Positions 18,528 through 27,893 of a DNA stretch of 56,081 nucleotides are shown here, piece after piece. Made by a program: the position numbers and the translations under genes. The DNA is taken from positions 10,657 through 66,737 of the forward strand of contig JAEMQQ010000003.1 of assembly GCA_016463775.1 (NCBI GenBank), read 5' to 3'. This DNA comes from Ilumatobacteraceae bacterium. Lineage in GTDB: Bacteria; Actinomycetota; Acidimicrobiia; Acidimicrobiales; Ilumatobacteraceae. How positions within the stretch are numbered: the first letter of the stretch is position 1; the number at the start of each line of letters is the position of its first letter. The notes below the pieces were generated by a model that was given only the letters and a program-made list of their open reading frames with translations, ran no database searches and was not told the DNA's origin.

Positions 18528-19381
18528 GCCTGGCCAAGACCGAGATTGCGGGCAATCTCACGGGCGGCAGTCGAGCGATTCAAGGTGTAGATGTGCAGAC
18601 CTGGCGCACCCACAGCGAGCAGTTCGGTACACAACTGCGTGGCAATTTCTACCCCCGCTTGACGGATGTCATTCGGGCTTTCGAATGGTGCCAGGCGATC
18701 GTTGAGCCACCGTGGAATTTCACTTCCCGACATTTGTGCCATGCGCGCTAGTTGGCTTTTGTTCGTTACCGGCATGACGCCGGGAAGAACCGGTTTGTGC
18801 ACACCGAGTGCCGATAGTTCGTCGATCAGACGTTGGTAGTGATCCACATCAAAAAAGAACTGGGTCATCGCAAAGTCGGCGAGGCGCAGTTTTTCAGCCA
18901 GATGTTGTCGGTCTGACTCGCGTGACGGTGACCGCGGGTGCACCTCGGGGTGGGCTGCCACGCCGATGCAAATGTCGGAATTGGTTTGCACGTACTCGAC
19001 AAGGTCTTGGGCGAAACGAAAATCACTCGGGCCGACTTGGGTGGGGTCGGCAGGCAGGTCACCGCCCAAAGCAAGGATGTTCTTGACGCCAGCAGCCTTG
19101 TATTCGCCGAGCAACACGTCGATCTCTACCTCGGAGTGCCCCACACAGGTGAGGTGGGCCACCGGTGGAATCGACCCGTTGTGCGCCAGTGCCACGACGA
19201 CATCACGGGTGCGGGTTCGCTCACCACCCTGGGCACCGTAGGTGACCGAAAAGAAATCGGGGTGCAGCGGTGCGAGTTCGGCGATGGTGGTGGTGAGTTG
19301 TGCTTGCGCCTCGTCGGTTTTGGGCGGAAAGAACTCGAACGAGAAGGTACGCCCACGCGCAAGAAGATCAGCAACACGCAT
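18524..19381 (-). CDS. metF: Methylenetetrahydrofolate reductase
   Basis: A 285-residue flavoenzyme reducing 5,10-methylene-THF to 5-methyl-THF for methionine synthesis. Family motifs in order: SFEFFPPKT (catalytic Glu), SVTYGAQGG, HLTCVGHS, LALGGD, GVAAHPE, TQFFFD, PGVMPV and GLHIYTLNR. It lies 32 nt downstream of sucD on the same strand, and its stop overlaps the acyltransferase start, so it may be transcribed with sucCD. A TAGCAT box 11 nt before the ATG could add an internal promoter. Confidence 0.95.
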   Translation of the reverse strand: MRVADLLARGRTFSFEFFPPKTDEAQAQLTTTIAELAPLHPDFFSVTYGAQGGERTRTRDVVVALAHNGSIPPVAHLTCVGHSEVEIDVLLGEYKAAGVKNILALGGDLPADPTQVGPSDFRFAQDLVEYVQTNSDICIGVAAHPEVHPRSPSRESDRQHLAEKLRLADFAMTQFFFDVDHYQRLIDELSALGVHKPVLPGVMPVTNKSQLARMAQMSGSEIPRWLNDRLAPFESPNDIRQAGVEIATQLCTELLAVGAPGLHIYTLNRSTAAREIARNLGLGQA

Positions 19382-19413
19382 ATCTGTACCAAATGCTACG
19401 GAAGTCGCAGCAG

Positions 19414-20313
19414 CTAACCGAGCGCGGCGATGATTTGCGCCATTAATTGCGCAGCCTCGGTTGGATTGGCGCCGATTTTCACGCCGGCGGCCCGCAATGC
19501 GTCCATCTTGCCTTGCGCAGTTCCCTTGCCACCCGACACGATGGCGCCTGCATGACCCATCTTTTTGCCGGCTGGTGCGGTGACGCCTGCAATGTATGCA
19601 CTCATCGGCTTGGTGACATTTGCCTTGATGAATTCGGCGGCCTCTTCCTCGGCTGAGCCACCAATTTCGCCGATCATCAAAATTGCACTTGTCTCGGGAT
19701 CATTCTGGAACTCCGCGAGGCAGTCGACGAATGATGTTCCCGGCACCGGGTCGCCGCCGATGCCGACACATGTCGAGACACCGATTCGTTGCTGCTTCAA
19801 TTCGAATAATGCCTGATACGTGAGGGTGCCCGAACGCGAAACGATACCGACGTTCCTGCCGCCGGCGGTGGGTGGCTGCGCAATTTCACCGGCCGTGATG
19901 CCGATGTTGCATCGCCCCGGGCTGATGATGCCCGGGCAGTTGGGGCCGAGCAGTCGCGTGCCGGGGAAGTCGCGTTGCAACGTGGCAAAGACACGTGCCT
20001 CATCTTGTGCAGGAACCCCTTCGGTGATGCAAACGATGAAACGCACACCGGCGCCAGCCGCTTCCAGAATTGCCGCAGGGGCCGCCTTTGGTGGCACCGC
20101 AACGAATGACGCATCGGCACCGGTTGCCCGCACGGCATCAGCAACGTTGTCGAAAACAGGGATACCTTCGACGTCTTGGCCACCCTTGCCAGGTGTGACT
20201 CCACCAACGACGTTGGTGCCATACGCGCGGTTGCGCAAGCCGTGGAACTTGCCTTGACCGCCGGTGAGGCCCTGCACGATCACCTTCGTATGTTCGTTGA
20301 TGAAAATCGCCAT
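19414..20313 (-). CDS. sucD: Succinyl-CoA synthetase alpha subunit
   Basis: A 299-residue subunit that binds CoA and carries the phosphohistidine in the conversion of succinyl-CoA to succinate with NTP formation. [12 protein letters not shown] and [14 protein letters not shown] are the CoA-site motifs; [10 protein letters not shown] and the catalytic [17 protein letters not shown] (His) are clear. It starts 2 nt after the sucC stop. Confidence 0.96.
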   Translation of the reverse strand: MAIFINEHTKVIVQGLTGGQGKFHGLRNRAYGTNVVGGVTPGKGGQDVEGIPVFDNVADAVRATGADASFVAVPPKAAPAAILEAAGAGVRFIVCITEGVPAQDEARVFATLQRDFPGTRLLGPNCPGIISPGRCNIGITAGEIAQPPTAGGRNVGIVSRSGTLTYQALFELKQQRIGVSTCVGIGGDPVPGTSFVDCLAEFQNDPETSAILMIGEIGGSAEEEAAEFIKANVTKPMSAYIAGVTAPAGKKMGHAGAIVSGGKGTAQGKMDALRAAGVKIGANPTEAAQLMAQIIAALG

Positions 20314-20315
20314 GA

Positions 20316-21473
20316 TTAGACCGTTTTTCCGTTGGCGAGGTCAACCGCTGCACGTGCTGCTTCGAGCATCGTGGGTTTGGACATCAATCTGCTGGTGGGG
20401 ATGCCGGCGTCGGCAAGAATCTTGCGACCCTCTTCGGCATTCGTACCATCGAGACGAATGACTATTGGGGCCCGCAACTGAACTCGACGCATCGCTTCGA
20501 CAATGCCTTTTGCAACTTCGTCACCGCGGGTGATACCCCCGAAGATGTTGATGAAAATACTCTTCACGTTGGTATCAAAATTGATTACCTCGAGTGCCGA
20601 TGTCATGAGCTCGGCATTCGCGCCACCACCGATGTCCAAAAAGTTGGCCGCCTTGCCGCCGACCTGGCTCACCACATCGAGCGTGCTCATTGCGAGACCG
20701 GCACCATTGGCGATGATGCCAACATCACCGTCGAGACCGATGTATTGCAAATCTTTCTCGCGCGCAAGTCGCTCGCGGTCATCGAGTTCTTCGGTGGCCC
20801 GAAACGCCTCCCACTCCGGGTGGCGAAACAGCGCGTTGCCATCGAGGCTGACCTTGGCATCGAGAGCGTGCACCTCGCCCGTTGGCTTCAAAATGAGCGG
20901 ATTGATTTCAGCCAGGTCGCAGTCACCCTTGGTGAAACAGCCGTACAACTTGACGAGGATTGCCGCCACCCCATCTTGTGCCTTGGCTGGAATCTTGGCG
21001 TCAGCCGCAGCTTTTTTTGCCGTGGCTTCGTCGATGCCAACGATCGGGTTGATGTGCAGTTTGACGATTGCTGTCGGGTCTTTGGCGGCGACGTCCTCAA
21101 TTTCAACACCACCCTGTGCCGAAAGCATCAGGAGGTGTTGTTTTGCGGCACGATCCAACGTGAACGAGGCGTAGTACTCCTCGGCGATGTCGGATGCACA
21201 CTCGACCCACACCCGTTTCACGACATGGCCTTTGATGTCCATGCCCAGGATGTTGGTGGCGTGCGTGAGCACCTCGGCTTTGTTGTTGGCCAGCTTGATG
21301 CCACCCGCTTTTCCGCGGCCACCCACTTGCACCTGGGCCTTCACCACGACTGGGTAACCGACACGTTCGGAAATGGCGACGGCTTCATCGACCGTATGCG
21401 CGACATCGCCGGCCGACACGGGGATGCCGAATTTGGCAAAATATTGTTTGCCCTGATATTCGAAGAGATCCAC
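20316..21473 (-). CDS. sucC: Succinyl-CoA synthetase beta subunit
   Basis: I choose the GTG at 21473 ([20 protein letters not shown]), which gives the usual SucC N-terminus, 385 residues and an AGGAA site 8 nt upstream; a longer frame to 21518 adds a basic stretch unlike the family. ATP-grasp features include [43 protein letters not shown] and the C-terminal [13 protein letters not shown]. The start shares one base with the stop of the B12-binding gene (TAGTG), implying coupling. Confidence 0.95.
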   Translation of the reverse strand: MDLFEYQGKQYFAKFGIPVSAGDVAHTVDEAVAISERVGYPVVVKAQVQVGGRGKAGGIKLANNKAEVLTHATNILGMDIKGHVVKRVWVECASDIAEEYYASFTLDRAAKQHLLMLSAQGGVEIEDVAAKDPTAIVKLHINPIVGIDEATAKKAAADAKIPAKAQDGVAAILVKLYGCFTKGDCDLAEINPLILKPTGEVHALDAKVSLDGNALFRHPEWEAFRATEELDDRERLAREKDLQYIGLDGDVGIIANGAGLAMSTLDVVSQVGGKAANFLDIGGGANAELMTSALEVINFDTNVKSIFINIFGGITRGDEVAKGIVEAMRRVQLRAPIVIRLDGTNAEEGRKILADAGIPTSRLMSKPTMLEAARAAVDLANGKTV

Positions 21474-21886
21474 TACTGATTTCCTACTTCGCGCTCGTCG
21501 AGGGCTACTTCCAGCCATTCTGCGATGGCGGTCAGCGACGAGCCCGGCCCGAAAATCTGGCTCACCCCCTGCAGCTTGAGTGCAGCAGCGTCAGCATCCG
21601 GGATGACACCACCACCAAAAATGAGCACGTGGTCCATGTCGCGGGCCCGCAACTCGTCCATGACTCGGGGAAAGAGCGTGAGATGGGCACCCGACAGCAG
21701 CGACAGCCCGACACCATCGACGTCTTCTTGTGACGCAGTTTCAGCCACCTGTTCGGGTGTCTGGTGTAGCCCGGTATAGATGACTTCGAAGCCGTGGTCG
21801 CGCAGTGCGCGCGAAATGGTCTTGGCACCACGATCATGGCCGTCAAGGCCGGGTTTGGCAACGACAATGCGATACGGGCGTTTCAC
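21473..21886 (-). CDS. Cobalamin-binding mutase subunit (methylmalonyl-CoA mutase C-domain-like)
   Basis: A 137-residue stand-alone B12-binding domain. KPGLDGHDRGAK carries the DxHxxG motif (D15, H17, G20) whose histidine coordinates cobalt; LSLLSGAHLTLFPRVMDEL and FGGGVIPDADAAAL match the GxxSxL and GG motifs. As a separate chain it would pair with a large catalytic subunit, which is not in this window. Being first in a cluster with sucCD fits mutase-made succinyl-CoA entering the TCA cycle, but other acyl-CoA mutases (e.g. isobutyryl-, ethylmalonyl-CoA) are possible. GTG start with TAGGCT 9 nt upstream. Confidence 0.85.
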   Translation of the reverse strand: MKRPYRIVVAKPGLDGHDRGAKTISRALRDHGFEVIYTGLHQTPEQVAETASQEDVDGVGLSLLSGAHLTLFPRVMDELRARDMDHVLIFGGGVIPDADAAALKLQGVSQIFGPGSSLTAIAEWLEVALDEREVGNQ

Positions 21887-21890
21887 AAGT

Positions 21891-22427
21891 ATGGAAGCCT
21901 ACGCCCCCACCACTTTGCGCCCCGAGCCGTCGAAAGGCACACTGAAGGTGGTGTTTCGACGGCCAACAACCCCAATGGCTCGCGCCGTGCTGCCGATCGT
22001 GGCGGGCCTCGCATTCTTTGCGTTGCTCTTCGGTGTCACATGGATCTTTGCCGACCAGGCGACCGACAACCAAAAACGCGAAGTTCGCCGGGGGAACTAC
22101 ACGTTTCGCATCGGGCCCGTCGACGACATGGCAGAAATCGTAAAGCGCGACGGGCCGATTCTGTATCCGGATCTACGCGACACCACGTATCAACGCACCA
22201 TTGTCGTCGACCATGTCGGCGACGAACCAGCCCGCGGCTGGCAGGTGTATTACGCCTATCCCGCCGACCGTGGGCCTGAATGTTTGGTGACCCACATCGA
22301 GGGTTCACGCAACTTCGTCGATTGTGAACAGCGCACGCTGCTCGTCGAGCAACTGCATCGCCCTGTCGACGCCCGCCCCGTGGTGGAAAATCGCAGCAGC
22401 CTCCTGATTGACCTGCGCGCACCCTAA
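21891..22427 (+). CDS. Conserved hypothetical membrane-anchored protein
   Basis: With the ATG at 21891 the product is 178 residues; ATG 21975 would cut it to 150, and the basic FRRPTTPMARAVLP stretch before the membrane segment argues for the longer form. One hydrophobic helix (AVLPIVAGLAFFALLFGVTWIF) is followed by an extracytoplasmic domain with two cysteines (GPECLVTHIEGS, VDCEQRT) that could form a disulfide. I do not recognise a function. The start lies only 4 nt from the divergent B12-binding gene. Confidence 0.65.
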   Translation: MEAYAPTTLRPEPSKGTLKVVFRRPTTPMARAVLPIVAGLAFFALLFGVTWIFADQATDNQKREVRRGNYTFRIGPVDDMAEIVKRDGPILYPDLRDTTYQRTIVVDHVGDEPARGWQVYYAYPADRGPECLVTHIEGSRNFVDCEQRTLLVEQLHRPVDARPVVENRSSLLIDLRAP

Positions 22428-22429
22428 AT

Positions 22430-22503
22430 CGCTACCGCTTCGTCAGCGGCGACACGGTGAATGGGCGCCGCGACTGCGCTACCGCTTCGTCAGCGGCGCC
22501 CAT
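22430..22503. repeat. 22-bp direct repeat and 11-bp inverted repeat at the uvrD 3' end
   Basis: The 22-bp sequence cgctaccgcttcgtcagcggcg occurs at 22430-22451 and again at 22477-22498; the second copy contains the uvrD stop codon and last codons. In addition atgggcgccgc (22461-22471) and gcggcgcccat (22493-22503) form a perfect 11-bp stem. The region separates convergent genes and may act as a terminator; the direct repeat looks like a small local duplication of the uvrD end. Confidence 0.7.
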
Positions 22504-24716
22504 GCCAACGCGAGCACTTTTGTGCCCCTGTCGACAAAGCGCACGGTGGCTTCGGCTTTTTCGCCGTCACCAGCCAAGTCGATGATCACTCCTTCACCAA
22601 ATACGGGGTGCATCACATCGTCGCCGATTCCGAAATTATGCGTCATCTTTGCCTCGCGCGCCGCCGGCCGTAGTGCCTCGCTCGCCGTCGACGTCACGCC
22701 ACGACCACGACCACGTCCCCGAAACTCGGGGATCGGTGTGCGTGACCAGTCGGTCTGTTCACGCAAGTGGCCGCGACCTTCGTCGGCACCCGTGTCGACA
22801 CTTCCCTTGCGGTCCAGCAGATCAAGTGGAATCTCATCCAAAAATCGGGATGGCGGGTTGTACTGACGCGAGCCATACAGGCTGCGGCTCCATGCATGGC
22901 TGAGATACAGACGTCGCTCGGCACGGGTGATACCCACGTATGCCAAACGACGTTCTTCTTCGAGTTGCGTCGGGTCGAGCAAGGTCCGGCTGTGCGGGAA
23001 CACGCCTTCTTCCCAACCCACGATGAAGACCGATGGAAACTCGAGCCCCTTGGCCGAATGCAGTGTCATCATCATCACCTTGTCATCGCCGGCGATCTCG
23101 TCGGTATCAGAGACGAGCGATACCTTTTCCAGAAAGTCGTTGGCATCAGGAAACTCCTCGGCGGCACCGATGAGTTCTTCGAGGTTCTCGACTCGTCCCT
23201 GTGCTTCGTGGGTGTCCTCATTGCGTAATTCGGCCATGTAGCCGCTGCGGGTAAGCAACTCACGCAATACATGGGCTGGTCCATGCACCACTTCGCCTTC
23301 GAGTTCGTCAATCAGTTTCAAGAACTCGTTGATGCCACGCAGTGCCGCCCCACCCACACCTGCCGATGACGCACGCCGCAACGCCACCGACAATGCCAGA
23401 CCCTGCTCTTTGGCGAGAGCCGACACTTTGTCGAGGCTGGTGTCGCCAACACCCCGCTTGGGTGCATTGATCGTGCGACGGATGCTCATCTCGTCGGCGG
23501 GGTTCACCACACAGCGCAGGTACGCCACCGCATCCTTCACTTCTTTGCGCTCGTAGAACTTGGTGCCGCCGATTACGCGGTATGGAGTATCGCTGTCAAT
23601 CAGGAACTCTTCGATCACACGGCTTTGCGCATTGGTACGGTAAAAAATGGCGATCTCGCGCCAGTTCACCGCCTCGTGGCGATGCAGACGCTGCAATTCA
23701 GACACCACGAAGCGCGCCTCTTCGTCTTCGTCTTCGGCGTAGTAGCGCACGATCTTGTCACCAGTACCGACTTCTGTCCATAACTCCTTGGGTTTGCGTT
23801 CAACATTGTTGGCAATGACGGCATTGGCGGCATCCAGAATGACCTGCGTACTGCGATAGTTCTGGGCCAGCACCACGGTGTAGACGTCCGGGAAGGCCCG
23901 TTCAAATTGCAGAATATTGCGGTAGTCGGCTCCACGGAACGCATAAATCGATTGGTCGGTGTCACCAACGACGCACACATTGTGGTGCTCGCGACCGAGC
24001 AGCAACACAATTTCGTTCTGTGCCAGGTTGGTGTCCTGAAATTCGTCGACCAGCACATGCTTGAATCGACCTTGATACGCCGTAAGCACCTCTGGATGAT
24101 CACGAAATAGTTGCACCACGTTGATGAGTAGGTCGTCGAAATCCATCGCGCCAGCCCGCAAGAGACGGTGTTGATATTCCTCGTAGATCTCGGCGTACTT
24201 GGTATCAAATGGGCCAAATGCACCGTCTTTTGCACCAGCCGGGTTGACCAACTCGTTCTTCCACAAACTGATGCGCGCGTGGGCACCCTTCGACGGAAAT
24301 CGCTTCGGGTCGAGGTTCAGGTCGCGAATGATTTGCCCCGTCAAACGCACCGAGTCGGCAGAGTCGTAAATCGTGAAGCTCTTGGGATAGCCGAGTCGGT
24401 CGGCGGTTGCGCGAAGGATGCGCACGCAGGCTGCGTGGAACGTACTCACCCACATTTTGTCGGCGACGTCACCAACCAATGTCTTTACCCGGGCACGCAT
24501 TTCTTGCGACGCTTTGTTGGTGAACGTAATCGCCAAAATATTCATCGGATGCACACCGCTAGCGATGAGGTGTGCCACTCGATGCGTCAAGACACGTGTC
24601 TTGCCCGAGCCAGCACCAGCGATGATAAGTAGAGGGCCCCCTTTGTACTCGACAGCATCACGCTGGTCGGGGTTGAGTTGCGTCAGATCAAGTGCGACGC
24701 GTTGATCGTCGGTCAC
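22479..24716 (-). CDS. pcrA: UvrD/PcrA-type DNA helicase
   Basis: A superfamily 1A helicase of 745 residues from the GTG at 24716 (VTDDQRVALDLTQLNPDQRDAV); a longer frame adds non-homologous residues that overlap the P450 gene. Motifs in order: Q-motif LNPDQRDAV, Walker A AGAGSGKTR, AITFTNKAS, VDEFQDTN (Walker B), VVGDTDQSIYAFRGAD, LAQNYRS, VMMMTLHSAKGLEFPSVFIVG, and EEERRLAYVGITRAERRLYLS. The C-terminal tail (DDVMHPVFGEGVIIDLAGDG) is the Tudor-like region seen in PcrA/UvrD. It acts in repair and in removing proteins from DNA. It starts 5 nt after the P450 stop. Confidence 0.95.
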   Translation of the reverse strand: MTDDQRVALDLTQLNPDQRDAVEYKGGPLLIIAGAGSGKTRVLTHRVAHLIASGVHPMNILAITFTNKASQEMRARVKTLVGDVADKMWVSTFHAACVRILRATADRLGYPKSFTIYDSADSVRLTGQIIRDLNLDPKRFPSKGAHARISLWKNELVNPAGAKDGAFGPFDTKYAEIYEEYQHRLLRAGAMDFDDLLINVVQLFRDHPEVLTAYQGRFKHVLVDEFQDTNLAQNEIVLLLGREHHNVCVVGDTDQSIYAFRGADYRNILQFERAFPDVYTVVLAQNYRSTQVILDAANAVIANNVERKPKELWTEVGTGDKIVRYYAEDEDEEARFVVSELQRLHRHEAVNWREIAIFYRTNAQSRVIEEFLIDSDTPYRVIGGTKFYERKEVKDAVAYLRCVVNPADEMSIRRTINAPKRGVGDTSLDKVSALAKEQGLALSVALRRASSAGVGGAALRGINEFLKLIDELEGEVVHGPAHVLRELLTRSGYMAELRNEDTHEAQGRVENLEELIGAAEEFPDANDFLEKVSLVSDTDEIAGDDKVMMMTLHSAKGLEFPSVFIVGWEEGVFPHSRTLLDPTQLEEERRLAYVGITRAERRLYLSHAWSRSLYGSRQYNPPSRFLDEIPLDLLDRKGSVDTGADEGRGHLREQTDWSRTPIPEFRGRGRGRGVTSTASEALRPAAREAKMTHNFGIGDDVMHPVFGEGVIIDLAGDGEKAEATVRFVDRGTKVLALAWAPLTKR

Positions 24717-24721
24717 TGCGC

Positions 24722-25981
24722 CTACGTGGTGGCCCGTGCCGTCGCCCGCGAACGGATACGAATCGGCAACGAACGCGGGCCGCGCACCTGGCCGACACTC
24801 CACGTCACGGCGGCAGGGTTCGCCAATTCGAACTCGGGGAATCGCTCGACGAATACTTCGAGAGCGATGCGTACTTCCATGCGCGCCAGGTTTGAACCGA
24901 CACAACGATGAATACCGAGGCCGAATGCCGCGTGACGGTTGACTTCACGATCGATGAGCACCTCGTCGGCGCGGTCGAAGACGGCGGGGTCGCGGTTGGC
25001 GGCTGGGAACGGCAGCAGCACCCAGTCGCCGACTTTCATTGGACATCCACCGATTTCTACGTCTTGGGCAACGGTACGGGCCATGGTGACGGGTGCATAT
25101 GCACGCAACATTTCTTCGACAGCGGTCGAAAGCAATTCGGGTTCATGCACGAGACGCGAGAGATCGGTCGGTGTCTTGGCAAAGTGCCACAGTGACGAGC
25201 CGATTGCACTCCACGTGGTGTCAATGCCGGCAATGAGCAGCAGCGCCACGGTGCCACGCACGTGCTCGGGTTGCAGGCGCTGACCACCCATCTCGGTGGT
25301 GAGCAGGAAACTCAGCAGGTCGTCGCCCAGGTTGGCGCTGCGCTCAGCAAGCCGGCGGTCGAGGTAGGCATCAAGTTTTTGCCAACCGGCTTCACGAACC
25401 TGTTGGTCTTCGGCGATGCCTTCAAGCGCGGTGTGAATGAAATCGCGAAAAATCTCGCCATCGGCGAGCGGCAGGTCGAGCATGTGGGCCATCACGGCTG
25501 GCGGAATGTGTTTGGCGTACTGATCGGCGGCATCAATGACATCGGCTGAGCCGAGCTGATCGATGAGGCCGTGACAAAACGCGCGGGTCTCAGCTTCCAT
25601 CGCAGCAATTTTTTGTGGCGCGAACGCCGGCAACAAGACGCGACGTGCATGATGATGGAACGGCGGATCGGAGGTGATCGGTGGTGCACCGCCATACGGG
25701 CGGCTCTCGCCAGTTGGTTTAACGCGCTTGACCACGACGTCTTCAGAACTGAAGTGCTCGGTGTCGTACGCAATTGCGGTCACATCTTCGTGGCGCACTG
25801 GTAGCCACGTGCCGCCATAACGCGGTGAGTGGGCAACCGGGCAACCATTGCGCAACTCATCCCAAATTTCCGGGGCATTCGCGTTGTACGTCGGGTGCAG
25901 GTGGTCAAAATCGGTCGCCCAGTCGGCGATGGGCTCAACGAGCGCTTCAAAGTGGGCGTTGCGATCTTCGGTATGGGTCAT
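24722..25981 (-). CDS. Cytochrome P450
   Basis: A 419-residue soluble class I bacterial P450. Key features: the oxygen-binding I-helix AGIDTT (251-256), the ExxR pair E290/R293, and the heme loop FGLGIHRCVGSNLAR with the proximal thiolate C360. It resembles actinobacterial CYPs of the steroid/terpene/fatty acid type; the substrate is unknown and no ferredoxin partner is adjacent. Its ATG overlaps the stop of the upstream hydrolase by 4 nt and uvrD follows after 5 nt, so all may share a transcript. Confidence 0.93.
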   Translation of the reverse strand: MTHTEDRNAHFEALVEPIADWATDFDHLHPTYNANAPEIWDELRNGCPVAHSPRYGGTWLPVRHEDVTAIAYDTEHFSSEDVVVKRVKPTGESRPYGGAPPITSDPPFHHHARRVLLPAFAPQKIAAMEAETRAFCHGLIDQLGSADVIDAADQYAKHIPPAVMAHMLDLPLADGEIFRDFIHTALEGIAEDQQVREAGWQKLDAYLDRRLAERSANLGDDLLSFLLTTEMGGQRLQPEHVRGTVALLLIAGIDTTWSAIGSSLWHFAKTPTDLSRLVHEPELLSTAVEEMLRAYAPVTMARTVAQDVEIGGCPMKVGDWVLLPFPAANRDPAVFDRADEVLIDREVNRHAAFGLGIHRCVGSNLARMEVRIALEVFVERFPEFELANPAAVTWSVGQVRGPRSLPIRIRSRATARATT

Positions 25982-26727
25982 GGCTGCAGTTTCTCCCTCA
26001 GGAAGTCAACCACACGGCGCACGCCTTCGTCTTGACGCTGCTCGGTCAGCACCGAGTGGTCACTTTTTGCCGACGACGGAAACTCCACCGCTATGAATTG
26101 TTCGCCGAGCAGTTTGCGCAACGACTCGAACCGCGTGCCTACGAGACGATCGCCCGTGAAGCGAAGGCCGAGCACCTGACAGCCTTCGACGGCCCGGCGT
26201 TGCACCACGATTTCGTCATCAGGTGAGAGGTTCAGGTCACCGGCGCGAGCCTTGCCGAACCCGAACGGCAGCGACGGCTGCGACAACACGGGGGCGATCA
26301 TCACATCATCGAGCATCATTCCGAGCGCGAAACCACCGCTGAAACACATGCCCACAGCGCCGACGCCACGACCACCCACCTCGCGATGCAACTGCTTGGC
26401 AAGTGCGCGCAACCAGTCGATGATCGGGGATGTTTTATGCATAGCCATGGTGCTGAATTCGCGCGATATGCACACCTTGATCATCGATGCCGACATGTAC
26501 TTCTTGTCGGGTGCGCGACCGACTTCGCCCACCAAGAGTGGCATCACGACGGTGAAACCAGCACCCACTATTTCTTCGGCAAATTTCATGACTGCCGGCG
26601 TGATACCAGGAATCTCGTGCACGATGACCACGCCTGGGCCACTGCCCTTGCGGTACGTGTCGTGCGTGCTGGAACCAGCGGTAAATGAACCGTACTTCCA
26701 GCCGGCAGTGGTCGCGGCGTTTTTCAC
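25978..26727 (-). CDS. Dienelactone hydrolase family protein
   Basis: A 249-residue alpha/beta hydrolase. PGVVIVHEIPGITP is the strand-loop of the dienelactone hydrolase family, GMCFSGGFAL the nucleophile elbow (Cys or the following Ser), and SDHSVLTEQR near the C-terminus provides the catalytic His. The natural substrate cannot be inferred. GTG start, 10 nt after the NlpC/P60 gene; it overlaps the P450 start. Confidence 0.82.
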   Translation of the reverse strand: MKNAATTAGWKYGSFTAGSSTHDTYRKGSGPGVVIVHEIPGITPAVMKFAEEIVGAGFTVVMPLLVGEVGRAPDKKYMSASMIKVCISREFSTMAMHKTSPIIDWLRALAKQLHREVGGRGVGAVGMCFSGGFALGMMLDDVMIAPVLSQPSLPFGFGKARAGDLNLSPDDEIVVQRRAVEGCQVLGLRFTGDRLVGTRFESLRKLLGEQFIAVEFPSSAKSDHSVLTEQRQDEGVRRVVDFLREKLQP

Positions 26728-26737
26728 TGTGAGTAAT

Positions 26738-27820
26738 TTACTTCGGTCGTCCGACGCCGAGTACGCGCGACCATGTGACCGAACTGATCTTCACCACGTC
26801 GCCCGTGCGTGGGGCTGCCACCATCTGACCGTTGCCGAGGTAGATACCAACGTGGAAGAACGTCGACTGTGAAAACAACAAGTCGCCAGGTTGGGCCTGT
26901 GCGGTTGACACCCGCGTCAGGGCGGCGAATTGGGATCGCGAGACACGCGGAATTGATACGCCAGCTTTTGCCCATGCCCACTGTGTAAGACCCGAGCAAT
27001 CGAATGCAACACCTGGGCTTGATGCACCCCAGCGATAGCGGACCCCGAGTTGTGATAGCGCAGCCTTGATCGCCGCCCCTGCTTGTGGCGACGAGGCAAC
27101 CACCTTGTAATTCGACTTGTATTTGTCGGCGTCTTTACGGGCGGCACTTTCAGCGTCTTGGTCACGGCGACGCTCTTCTTCGGTCAGCAGACTGCCCAGC
27201 TCGCGCAGCGCCTGGGAACGCAGGAGCTCGTATTGCTCAAGCGTCTTTTCACTCGCCGACAAACGACTCACCAAGAATGCGGCTGTCGATGCCAATTGCT
27301 TTCTTTGGCGTTCGAGGGTCACCTTTTCGGCGGTGATGTCGTCGATCAGACCTTGCATCGCATCGGTGTTCGAGGCGCCAATGTTTGCCGCAGCCGAGCC
27401 GAGGTAGGCGCGCTTGATCGAGTCGGTGAGCGAACCGTTACTGCCCAGAATGCTCGACAAGCTGCCCGCTGAACCACCGGTCACGAACGACCTACGGGCC
27501 GCGCCGACGAGGTTGGCCTGCATCACGGCAAGTTGCTTTTGCAACTCAAAGATCTTCACCTCTGTTTCGGCAATTTTGGCCTCAATGGCGTCTTTTTCGG
27601 CGAGGGTGTCGGAGTATTTTTCGCCCAACTCGTCGGCTTGGCTGGCGAGGCTTTCTAGTTCGTCAACGATTTGTGCCACGCGGCGGCGCTGGTCGTCGAT
27701 CGTGTCGGCAGCCACGGTGCTGGGCAGGGCCAGGGGTGCCAGCAACCCCAGCAATGCCAGAACGAACCAGGCGAAGCGGGTTCGTGCGAAGGGGGTACGC
27801 CGAACGGCGGGCCGAATCAC
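26738..27820 (-). CDS. Secreted NlpC/P60 peptidoglycan hydrolase with coiled coil
   Basis: A 360-residue exported protein of RipA-like design. A signal peptide (basic FARTRFAW, hydrophobic VLALLGLLAPLAL, then ADT) is followed by a long coiled coil (about 40-235, rich in Glu/Lys/Gln). A C-terminal NlpC/P60 endopeptidase domain follows, with VAFDCSGLTQWAW (C275) and FFHVGIYLGNG (H323). It probably cleaves peptide stems during cell division, with the coiled coil as regulatory or FtsEX-docking arm (inference from relatives). GTG start with TAGACT 9 nt upstream. Confidence 0.92.
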   Translation of the reverse strand: MIRPAVRRTPFARTRFAWFVLALLGLLAPLALPSTVAADTIDDQRRRVAQIVDELESLASQADELGEKYSDTLAEKDAIEAKIAETEVKIFELQKQLAVMQANLVGAARRSFVTGGSAGSLSSILGSNGSLTDSIKRAYLGSAAANIGASNTDAMQGLIDDITAEKVTLERQRKQLASTAAFLVSRLSASEKTLEQYELLRSQALRELGSLLTEEERRRDQDAESAARKDADKYKSNYKVVASSPQAGAAIKAALSQLGVRYRWGASSPGVAFDCSGLTQWAWAKAGVSIPRVSRSQFAALTRVSTAQAQPGDLLFSQSTFFHVGIYLGNGQMVAAPRTGDVVKISSVTWSRVLGVGRPK

Positions 27821-27893
27821 GATGCACGGAGTCTAGCAATCTTTACAGTTGTGTTACAGAGTGCGCACTACTGCGGGTGTCCGCTCGCTGCGC

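Noticed and set aside
20745-21479. Plus-strand frame opposite sucC
   Set aside because: Antisense shadow of SucC; no start context or motif.
24717-24905. N-terminal extension of UvrD/PcrA
   Set aside because: Overlaps the P450 C-terminus and precedes the normal Q-motif region with non-homologous residues.
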